Shown here: in pieces, positions 1-10,685 of the stretch
How the letters are laid out: each line of letters starts with the position of its first letter
How positions within the stretch are numbered: the stretch's first letter is position 1
Source: Monilinia fructicola
Lineage: Eukaryota; Ascomycota; Leotiomycetes; Helotiales; Sclerotiniaceae
NCBI GenBank assembly: GCA_008692225.1
Contig: VICG01000011.1
Span: 124,001 to 188,000, forward strand
Length of the DNA stretch: 64,000 nucleotides
Direction of reading: 5' to 3'
Notes under the pieces: generated by a model
What the model was told of the DNA's origin: nothing
Databases searched by the model: none
What the model saw: the letters and a program-made list of their open reading frames with translations, nothing else
Made by a program: the position numbers and the translations under genes

Positions 1-3000
1 AGCTTAATATTATTTATAAAAATAATAAATCTTAAAAACTTAATTTCAGTAATATAAAATTTATATTTATTAATATTAGTATAAAACTTTATTTCCATAA
101 GCCAATTAAGGATTAGTTAAATATGCTTTTTATATTCTTTTAGATTTTAATTAAAAATAATAATATTATCAAAATAAACTGTATAAAAGATCTCTAAAAA
201 ATCGAAAAATATTATATTAATAAAATGTTAAAAAATTGGCTGGGTTATTGTATAAATTAAATGGAAGGATAATATATTTGAAAAACCTGTAAAAATATTA
301 TAAATGTTATAAAATCCTTATCCACTTCCATACCAAACCAAATTTAATTGAATATTTGCTAAATATCAATTTTTGTAAAAATATTAGATCCTACTAATTA
401 AACTAATATTTCTTTAATTAATAGTAAGGGGTACTTATTTTTTTTGGTAATAACATTTAATTTCCAATAATTAATATATAATCGAATTTTTTTTATCAAG
501 TTTGTAAACGAATAAGATAGAAGAATTAAATAAAGATTAACTTTTTTTAATAAAACCAAACTTTAATTGTTTTTTAATATAAATTTTTATTTTTTTTCTT
601 TTATTTTTTAAAAATCTATATTATCAAGTATTGTTAAACTTGGAAATATTATCAATAAGTTAAATATAATAATTAAAATTGATGTGATGTAAAGGAATAG
701 TATTCGTATTTTTTCTAAAGAAAACATGTAATAAATAATATAAATAATATAGAACAATCTTATATAATTTATTTTCAATTAAATCTGGTTTTTTTCTCCT
801 TTCATTATTAAACGAAAATATTTTTTAATTAGACTACAAAAATCTAATGATACTGTTTTTTAGCTAAAAAATAAAATAAACTAGCTCCAATAACATTGAT
901 CTATATTTTATAAACTTTATTTTTATTAATAAATCTTTTATCATTAAAAAAATTAGTTGCATATGTATGATGATAAAAGATAGGTAGATTATCTCGTTGT
1001 TTTGTAAACTCCTTTTTAATAATATAAAACTTGATTTCTTGGTTCGGTAGTAAAAATCTGCCTTTCCGCTTTAATAGATTGCAAAAAACAATTGGCTTAA
1101 TAATTGACTTTGTTAAAATAATTTTTAAATTATGAAAATATAGGGATAAAATGGATAGAACATTCATTGTATAAAACATTTTTTTATACTAATATTAATT
1201 TTCCTTAAAAATTAAGTTATTAATAGTAATATTTAATATAATACTATATTATATTATTCACCTTTTTCCAATAATGCAAGGGTAATTTAATCCAGGAATA
1301 ATATTAAAGAAAGTAAAATTAATAATATAATCCTACATTTAAAAACAAAGTTTTAATTGTTGATATACATATATTGTTTTATCGCTTTAGAAATTAGCAA
1401 TTTAAATAGATTATTAAGAATAAATGATTATAATATTGTTTTTACATATAATTTTTTCAATTGTTATTTCGTTAATATAGTTTCCCTTAAACACTAAATT
1501 ATTAAATAAAAATTGTAATAGAAATTCATTTATAGTTAATGTAATAAGTTTTAATACAAAACTTGTTTATATAAAGTAAATTAGTTTGATCTATAAGTTT
1601 TATTAATATAAAAAAATGAACTTAATGGGATATTAATATATTCTCCAACAAATGATATGTTTAAACAATCTTTAGTAATAAGTAAATTTAGATCCTCTAA
1701 AACCGTTTTTATTAAAGAGAATTAATTTTTTGAATTAACTTTTAAATCATCCTTTAGATTAGCTTTAAACGAATTCATAACTTTAATTTTATTAAAATCA
1801 TAATCCTTCAACTTAATAATATAAACCATTTTTCGATCTATTTTTTTTTTTATAGGATAAGGACAATCATAAGCTATATATCTGTTCTCCCTACAATTAA
1901 AATAATTAGCTTTTAATTTATTATCCTTATCAATTTTAATAGTAAAATCAGAAAAAGAAACCTCTTTTTGAGTGCAATTAAAAATCCTATTGTAGAAAGA
2001 TAACAATTAGAAATTATTTTTAAGATAATCTTGTTTAATAAAAGAATAATTAAGCAATTTCTTTTATTAAATGCTAATTTAAATATTAACATTAATTTTC
2101 TTATACTTATTAACAAATTCCAATATAATAAAAAAATTAAGAAAGTTAAGTATTACAAAATGAAATATAGATATAATCTTTTTTTGAATTATATAAATCT
2201 GTGTATTTTGATTTATATTTAATTTTAAAGCTAATTACTAAAATTTTCCCTAAAATATTAAAAAAAATTATGTTTTTATACTAAAACATTAAATACATTT
2301 TAAGCTATTGTAATAAAATTGTAATTATAATAAATAATATTCAAAATCTTAAATATTTAATTAATTATTATATAAGGATTTTTAAAATCCTTATAAAAAT
2401 GTATACAAAAATATTGATTAATAGCTTCTATAATTCTACTTCGAAAATATTAAACTTTTAAACCTTTAAGTATCTGCAAATCTTGTCCTTTATAGTTTAA
2501 TATTAATTCTTATAATCTGCATTTAAAGCTTATTCATCATTCTTTTGTAAAATACTAATTTCCTCAAATATCTTAAAGTTAAGCAACTTAAAAAGCTTTT
2601 TATTATTAAAAATATGCAATAAACAAATTTAAGCCTGTTATTAAAGCCGAATAATCTTATCCGCCTGAGTTTTTAACTCCTCATTGTATTAATATTTGAT
2701 ATTATATAATTCGATTTTATGTTATTTCTCAACCTTATATAGCTCGATTTGTAGATCCTTAAAGCGATTAAGCAACTCCTGCTGAAGTTCTTGATTATTT
2801 TCATCGAAAGCAAAAAACAAAGATGTTATCATACAAAGCTTATCCATCAAACTATTAACGAAATAAAGAATTTTCTATTGTCGCTCTTTAAATTAATTAA
2901 GAAATTTAGATAATTCTAGAAAAATTCCTGAAATTCGTTTTTAATTTAAATAATAAAAGATTTTTTTTTCTTTTCCTATATCAAGAACTAATATTGATTT

Positions 3001-3876
3001 TGTTAGCAAATAATTTGTTCGTTATATTAATAAAGAATGTAAAGGAAGAAGTAAAAAATAATTATTATCTTAAATTGTTTTTGTTGTTTTTTTTAAAAAT
3101 TTATAATAAAACTCCTTTTTTTGTAATAATAATAAAAAGAAAAAGAAGAAAAAAAGAATATTTTTTTTATTAGAAAAAAAAAGTTTTAATGCTTTTATGG
3201 TTAATAACTCAATATAGTAAAGCTGTTGTATATAGTATAATAATACATTAGATTATTATACAATACTATATAAAATAAATAAAACAAAAGAATTAATTAA
3301 AATAAAGAATTTAATAAAAGTGAATCTATAAAAAAACCCATTTTCCAATTCTTATAAAATAAAATAATTTTTTATAAAAAAACAAAGATTTCTTATAAGG
3401 TAATATATTAATTATTATTAAAAAAGATCTTAATTTTTTAAATAAATTATATTTCTTGGGTTAATATAAATTTGAATTATTTGTAAAATATATAATTAAT
3501 ATTTAACATTTTGTATAAAAATAACCTATTTAATTTTAATATTAAAAAAGCTTTAAATAACCTTAAAGTATTTGGAATTAAATATCCTTCTCCTAATTTT
3601 AACATTATTTAGGATTTTTAATTATAATCTGTAAATATAGCTTTATCTCCTAAACTGGGTAATTCTTTAGTTTTTAATGTTGCTAAGTCGATAAAGAGAA
3701 AAGCTTTTTTATTATATTACGATTATATACTAAAGTAAATTAATAGAGGTTAATTAATTAGAATAAGAAAGTTAAGGAGGGAAAAGATCTCTAGGAAACC
3801 TAGAGATCTCTTATATGTATAGTATCGCTTAGCGTGATGAGATATCACGTGCCTAAGGCACGTGATATTCGTCACA
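1..3876 (-). mobile_element. RIP-decayed LTR retroelement (gag region), truncated by window edge
   Basis: Extremely AT-rich sequence with no intact gene. Read on the minus strand it looks like the 5' part of an LTR retroelement. A candidate LTR terminus (TGTGACG) lies at 3876-3870. A glutamine/glutamate-rich coiled-coil-like stretch ending in TAA lies near 2730-2830. A decayed CCHC zinc knuckle lies at about 1854-1904. The order LTR, coiled coil, zinc knuckle is that of a Gag; pol would lie beyond the left edge. The damage seen (Cys and His codons now Tyr, probable Gln codons now TAA) is what C-to-T changes on both strands produce. Ty3/Gypsy membership is inferred from Gag layout and LTR style, not from pol. 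Confidence 0.6.
3783..3876 (-). repeat. Candidate LTR end with two adjacent perfect hairpins
   Basis: Two inverted repeats stand out as GC-bearing sequence inside the AT island. The arms AGATCTCTAGG and CCTAGAGATCT flank a 3-nt AAA loop at about 3784-3809. The arms ATATCACGTGCC and GGCACGTGATAT flank a TAA loop at about 3840-3867. On the minus strand the block begins TGTGACG, as many fungal LTRs begin with TG, and a TATA-like stretch lies between the hairpins. The other LTR and a target duplication are not in view, so the LTR call is inference; the hairpins are direct observation. Confidence 0.55.
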
Positions 3877-4310
3877 ATATTATTAAATATATAATATTAA
3901 AAAAAAGATTATTTATAAGATTTTATATTTATTAAGAATTTTATATAATTTAAAGCTTTAAAATTTTTATATATTTATATATATATAGAAATCTTTTTTA
4001 TTATTTTATTTTTAATTAAAAGATCTTAATATAATCTTATAGAATCTATTTTATTATAAATAAATATATAATAAAGTCTTAAAAGAGTTTTTATTATTAT
4101 TAAGAAATTAAATAAGTATATATATTTATATATATTTCTTTTAAAAAAAAGAATTATTTATTTTAAATTAAAATTATTAATACAATTTGTATAATATACT
4201 TATAAAAATTAATAAAATTTATTAATTAAAATATAAAGATTAATATAAAAATTTTTAATAAATAAAGTTACTATATTTAAATTTAATATCAAATATAATA
4301 ATGAAAATAA
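3877..4310. repeat. AT-rich island margin, no gene
   Basis: AT-rich sequence continuing from the retroelement to an abrupt composition change near 4310. No reading frame or RNA gene is supported. I see no second terminus here that would define another element. Confidence 0.6.
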
Positions 4311-4746
4311 AGGATTACGATCGAAAAGCGGTGACCCAATTAGGTTAGACTGTTCAGTTGGCTAGTGTGTTCAGTTGGCCCGTGGAACCTTCTAATTACT
4401 CGAGCAATTACTTATATTTGTATCTCTTCTCAACTCAATTGGTCTCTCATCAATCTTTATGTGGGATCGAGGTATTTCATTCTATTGCTCTCCTCGACTA
4501 TTGCTCCAATAGAATTCAATAAAGCTTTCAAAATCAAGAGGCCGAAAGTTTATTTTCTAAGCAACTCACTTGTTATACTTTGAAGATTCATCATCGTCGT
4601 CATCATTGCATTGTGATTTACTCGACATTCTCATCACAGGAATATAAATTACAAATCTTGCATTTCCCATATTTCTGCTGCTCTTCTCTTCTCTTCTCTT
4701 CGCCTCCCTTGCTTCCCTCCCTTTCTTTTCTTTTCTTTTCTTCCTC

Positions 4747-5740
4747 ATGTTCAAAACATCTCTCAATACATCTCTTAATAGATTCTTTCAAACTTCCAAA
4801 CTTCTCATACATACAACTCGAACAATGTCTTCGTCAAAAAGGCCATCAGGATTAATTGCCAAGTCTGGCATTGAACTCCTCACATGGGGTACTCCCAATG
4901 GTCATAAAGTAACCATTCTTCTCGAGGAGCTCAAGGAAGCTTATGGAAAAGATTATACTTATCAAGCCATCAACATTTCGGAAAACATCCAAAAAGAACC
5001 TTGGTTTACCAAGATTTGTCCCAATGGTCGAATTCCTGCCATTGTTGATCATGATCGAAATGATTTTGCCGTTTTTGAAGGCCGCCGCCATCTTATCTTA
5101 TTTGACCCGTCATTATGACCCGAAACATGAATTTAGTTTCACGGATCCAGATGATATTAGTCGGGCTGAACAGTGGATTGCATGGCAGTGAGTTAGTTTG
5201 GGGCACTCTTTTCATCCATCGATTAACTTAATATACAGACATGGTGGTTTAGGTCCCATGCAAGGACAGGTAAATCCACACACCCTCTCTCTGAATTCCA
5301 CCCTAAAAATCTCTAGGCCAATCACTTCTACCGACTCGCCAAAGAACGCATCCCATACCCAACCCAGCGTTACATTGGAGAATCCGAGAGGTTATACGGA
5401 ATCCTCGACGCCCAACTCAAGGACCGTGACTACCTTGTCGGAGCAGGAAAAGGCAAATATAGCATCGCCGACATTGCCAGTTTCAGCTGGGTCAACGTCT
5501 CGTACTTTGCAGGGGTCGACCTGAGTCAATTTCCCCATTTGGAAAAGTGGTGGGAGAGAATTAATTCAAGATCTGCTGTGCAAAAGGGTACGGCTATCCC
5601 GAATGAGAGTAATCTTGTCAATGCAGCTTTTCGTCGGAGACTCCAGGAGGAACCAGAATTCAAGGGAGGCCGAGGATAAATTGAAGGAGTTGGGTGATGG
5701 AGCAAAGGAACAGTATGGGTATAAATTTGCATCTCCATGA
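4747..5740 (+). CDS. Glutathione S-transferase (Ure2p-like class), two +1 frameshifts
   Basis: Conjugates or reduces substrates with glutathione. Exons are 4747-5187, 5239-5269 and 5317-5740, with GT-AG introns of 51 and 47 nt. The thioredoxin-like half carries NGHKVTILLEEL and PNGRIPAIVDHD. The linker WIAWQ/HGGLGPMQGQ is rebuilt exactly across intron 1, and SIADIASFSW gives the C-terminal N-capping box. Two extra bases break the frame: one in the GCCGCCGCC stretch at 5081-5089 and one in GGG at 5664-5666. Removing both gives 297 codons without an internal stop, ending in TGA at 5738-5740. ATG 4825 is an in-frame second start; the extra 26 N-terminal residues have no acidic residue and could be a mitochondrial presequence. 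The lack of other decay suggests sequence error rather than an old pseudogene. Confidence 0.85.
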
Positions 5741-8700
5741 TTTAAGGTTAATGGGATGAGGATGAGGGTAATCAGGGTATTGACTGGGGATTTATTATCT
5801 TGTCTTCTTGGTATGTCCTTGAACCGGGATTACTAGTAAAATCAATCATCTTTCAGACCTATCAACAGAAAAATACCTTTCTTCCTCTCATTCCTCTCCC
5901 AGAAAGAAACCTAAACTATGATATTTCCCTAGCCCGGCCCTTCACCCCCAATATCCCAAATAAGTTATAACCCACAACCAAACTCACAACCGCTCCTCCA
6001 TTCCCAAACATCTACTCAGCAAGTGCGATGCGGTATACCCATATCCATCATATCAATATCTCCTCAGCCCAATATCATCTTTATAGCAATAAACTATCTC
6101 TATCCACATACCCAGCGAGTAGATGTGGGGATTTACAAATTTCAGAAGTTTTGAATTCGTAGATTTGTGGATTATAATTTATCATCGTTGATTGGATAGA
6201 TGGGATCGATGAGATATCTGTGTTTTGATATTAAAGTTAGAGTTAGAGTTAGAGTTAAAAGTCAAAGTGCAGAGTTAAATTGAAACTTGGGAATTGCAGA
6301 TTGGGAGTTGGAAGTCCAAAGGCAATTTAGGGGGTTGGAATAGATGGGATGGTTCAAGGGGGCAGGCAGTATATCGTCATCTGGATTGACTTTTATTGTT
6401 TCTAACTGAGTACTCTTCTTCTCGTCTTGGTGATTCTTTTGTGTTTGTTGGGTGGGAGTTTGGGAGAAGGGGGGAGAGGGGGTTCTTTTTTTGATCTTGC
6501 TTTTTGCTTTGGGGTTGGTGAGAGGGTAGCTATGTTGTATTTGTATTTATATTTATACATATTTTTGGGTTGGATGAATGGATGGATGAGAAACGAGGCT
6601 GAGGTAGTGAGTGCGTGTAATATGGATTTACTATTAGATTCAGTTTCCATCTGGCTTCAAGTTCACTTCTCTATTTCTATTTTATTTTACAATAAGGTGA
6701 TGATTTTGGGATTGAATGCTTTGAATGTACTCGAGTAATAAGTTTTATTAGTTCGTTTCAAACTCCGGTTTTTATTAACGATTTGATCAAATTCAATTAG
6801 ATTTGATGGAGATATGTCGTGGTTGTAGTGGTGGGAACTTGTTCATGAACGGCTGCATGTATATCTATAGTTCATTGCATAATACCAAGGTATTTAGGTG
6901 TCTACTTACGATGAATGTTGCAAATTTGGCGACATTGTGCTCGGCTGGGAAGTAAAGGGGCATCTGGGCAGATTACTGGATTGGTCTGGGTAGTGTCGAT
7001 ATTTTTGTCTATAGATTTAGATATATATATATATACTCGAGTAGATATACACCTTCACAAGAAACAGCGAGCCAAAATGCATATCTAGGTATCTAGATAT
7101 CTGGGTACTTACTTTTTACTTGACAATATCATTAAACCTAAAGCAATAAGTTTTTGAAGGACAATAATTCTATATAAAGTCAAATTCTCTATCGAGTCAA
7201 AGTCTATACAGCGTCAAGCAATATTTGACTGATGGGAAAGAAGGGTTGAGATATCGATTGGTTGACACAAAATATGATACCAACTGCTATGCCTTCCAAG
7301 TCTCGTATGATTCCAAAGACTGTCCTTTGACATGAATGCGAGGTGCACACCTTGCTTGCTGGATTTCGCTAGGCCTTGGAATGTGAGATGGGATTTCTTC
7401 ACGGTAATATCTACCTGGAGTGCGAAGTAGATATGGACGATATCTTTCGAGGTGTTAATACTTATATCCAGATATATACACACTCTAGTGGGTAATACAA
7501 CTGATATATAGAAAGAACTAAGAAGTATAGTTCTAGTAGCCATCACAAACAATACTTCCAATTCTAGTCCTAACACAATGGCAAGCCCGCGGGAATAAGT
7601 TAGTCGAGACAATTACAAAAAATATTGAATCCACCTCCTATAGAATCATACGAGCCAAGACTGACTCCAGCTAAGGTAATAGATAGCACTTGTTTCTCTA
7701 GAAGTCAAGCAACAGCTGCACGGTACGTATACGTCAAAATCCAAAAGCGAATCTTCACATCCCCGGAATTGAGTTTTGGAGATGGCGTGTTGATTCATTA
7801 TTTGCATCATGCTTCGAAAGGATTGTAGATTCGTTTGGAGGGGGGTTGAACACCCTAGGATATCAAAATATGACATTTTGCTACATCCATGATGATGCTA
7901 CATATGGCATATGCTATATATATTGTTGTATATTACTATGTATTACTATAATATAACATGATGATTATAGCACTCCGTTAGACCTTGGATCACTAGCTAC
8001 ATGATCTATGCAAAGAGGAGTTAGCACACAAAATCTACCTTTTATTTCAACTTCGGTTTCGTTAATTTAGTATACTCGGGGATTAAGCTAAACTTATTCA
8101 AGTATATTTTGAAATCTCCACTTATATAAGTGTATTAAAGCATATTACAAGTTTATTAGTATTATTATTGATATTGTTGATACTATTAGTATCAAAGCTA
8201 TCTAGAATTTGAAGTGGTTCATACATTATTCCAGAAAAGGGGGGCGCTTTCGAAATAGAGAGCGCAAGCGAAGTTGAAAAGCAATTTTTTAACGAAATGA
8301 TAGAATACCCGAGTAAAATAGATCAACATAACTTTCTCTCGATAAGATAATGATGATATTGATAATATTAAAGTGAAGTTGACAATATTAAAGTCAAGCG
8401 AAAGTGAAGAGTTGAAATAGTATATTACTATTTGGAAGCTATTTTAAAACTAACATGATATTCGAAAGATCTCTCGATGTGGATGCTGAAAACTCCTCCC
8501 ACTAATATACATGAAATACATTCTACAATGAGACTTGGAAGGATTCTATATAATCAAGACATATTGCCATACATGTGGTACTCTAGTGGATGTAATCAAG
8601 ACAGTTAGGCGATCCTTACGCTTGCCGAGAATGCACGAGCAAGACATCACCGTATCTTCAAGCAGGCAGTCTTCATTCGTGTCAAGTTTCTTCATGTGTT

Positions 8701-10202
8701 GGCGTGGAGAGTTCAATCATCCATCTCTTTCGCTTTGTCGACTCTGGAGAAATAAGGACCTTTAAGGTTTTCCATGGCGACATGTTTTGTTGATGTTGCT
8801 GCGGAGCCGGGCTCACGTCTTTGTGAGATGTCAGAGAGCGGGGAGAATAAAATTGTTAGGGGTAGGTCTATTGTTTATATATTCTCATAAGGAATAGGTT
8901 TGGGATATCTGATTGAAGTAACATTGAGGGATCGCGCAGGTTTTAGAATGAATGTCAGTGCTGGATTTGACTTTGCTGGGGATTCTGATAGAGAAGTCAG
9001 AATTCCTGAGATGATTGGGCTTTATATATTTATGAAATTGGATATATGCTTGATCTTATGGATGGCTTTATATTAGGCTTGGATGGAGGCTTCCGGTTCT
9101 CTACTGATGAGCTAGGTATTGACTGGGTTGATGTGATGTGATGTGATGAGAGGAGTGGGATATCGATGAGTTGTATATTTTTTGCAGGGTTATAGTTTTT
9201 GTTATTGGGGAGGATAGTATCTGGAGTGACATTCCAGATACAGAGGTGATATTTGATCTTTCGAAGAAAGGGTATATCTGGGACCATTGAGCGAAGATAC
9301 ATATTCTGAAGGGAAATTTTGCTTCGTAGTAAAAAAGGGTTGGGATTTAAATATCACACACACATACTCGAGTATACTCGCATATCTATAATAGTGATAT
9401 TCAACACCAACACCAACTCAAACCTTCCAACCTAGAAACTATCGACCTCACCAAAAAGGGGAAGCGAACGAGTATGAACGCCCTTTTTTCGAGATTTTCG
9501 GATGAGATGAGAGGGGACATGTCGGAATTAGATAATATACTATCTTGGCCCTTCCTCTTCAAAAGAGATGTTCCGCATTGCTCGAGTCATATTGTGATGG
9601 TCGACATGCTGATGAACGCGTCGATAGACTTGGCAATATAATTCATTTACCTCCATTCCCTTCTCCTCTCCCTGAATCCCCTCCCTGAGTCCACTTCCCT
9701 CAAAATAATCAAAGTCAAATAAAAGTCCGACTCTGCTCTTTCCCCCAGAAAAACCAACCCGTCGCCTCTACCCACCATCACCATCACCATCACCATCACC
9801 ATCACCATCACCATCACTTCATTATCACCACCCCTTCATTATCACCTTCACTCCACTCCACTCCACTCCAAACAAAAACAAAACATAAATCCCAGCCAAA
9901 GATTCCAACCATAAATATCTCTCCCTCATCCCTCATCCCTCATCCCTCATCCCCCATCCCTCTTCCCTCTTCTTCATCCAAGTATACCCAATTGTATCCA
10001 TTCCACCCATCGAATTATTTAAATCCAAAGCTACATCTCCATCTACCCAGCCTTTCCACGACCCACGTGCCCACCGTATTAAATCCTTCTCGGTAGCTTA
10101 AACCTCATTTTCATGTATTACAATATACAATATACATTATATCACTTCCAATATCCAACATCCAACTTTTCAAAGCAAAAGGAAAATAGTTCATTATTAC
10201 CA
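5741..10202. other. Long intergenic region, no supported gene
   Basis: About 4.5 kb between the 3' end of the glutathione S-transferase and the repeats downstream of the golgin gene. Open frames of up to 132 codons occur on both strands, but none shows a recognisable domain, conserved motif or plausible exon series. It holds a short GTTAGA tandem (6237-6262), copies of TACTCGAGTA at 6728-6737, 7034-7043 and 9365-9374, a CACCAT tandem (9772-9817) and a CCCTCAT tandem (about 9923-9958). Because neighbouring genes contain indels, a small broken gene could be missed here. Confidence 0.5.
9772..9817. repeat. (CACCAT)n microsatellite
   Basis: Near-perfect hexanucleotide tandem of about seven to eight copies in intergenic DNA. 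No coding role is supported. Confidence 0.9.
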
Positions 10203-10339
10203 AATCAACATCAACATCAACATCAACATCAACATCAACATCAACATCAACATCAACATCAACATCAACATCAACATCAACATCAACATCAACATCAACA
10301 TCAACATCAACATCAACATCAACATCAACATCAACATCA
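10203..10339. repeat. (ACATCA)n hexanucleotide microsatellite
   Basis: About 22 uninterrupted copies of a 6-bp unit, roughly 350 bp beyond the stop codon of the golgin gene. All six frames are open across it, producing artefactual Gln-His and Leu-Met ORFs. The perfect copies imply recent expansion or slippage. Confidence 0.95.
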
Positions 10340-10685
10340 AAATAGAAATCCTTCCATTCCCACCGGCATACCCCTCGTATACTACTCCTACTACTACTAC
10401 TACTAATACTGATACACGTCCATCACCAACCTCACTCCCATTACCCGAATCAAAACCCAGGTATTTAAAAAACAACGCAGCCGCACCGCATCAACACATA
10501 AACGTCAAAAATTGATTCATTCTTTCAAAGAATTCATGGCCCGCATGTATACTTTGACTCTGAGGATATCCGTAACCATCATTTTCCCAATAAAAATACA
10601 CCACCACCCCCACCACCACCACCTTCCTATCTTTCATTTCCGGTTCTCCTTTGCACGTCTCCTCCCTCACCTGTATCCCCTAACC

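Noticed and set aside
7214..7612. 132-codon minus-strand ORF, considered as a retroelement reverse transcriptase remnant
   Set aside because: No catalytic motif or consistent alignment with Copia or Gypsy polyproteins could be seen in any frame.
10203..10339. CRISPR-like array
   Set aside because: Pure short tandem without spacers, in a spliced eukaryotic genome.
10113..10475. Long Gln-His and Leu-Met ORFs on both strands
   Set aside because: They are translations of the hexanucleotide tandem at 10203-10339, with no supporting sequence either side.
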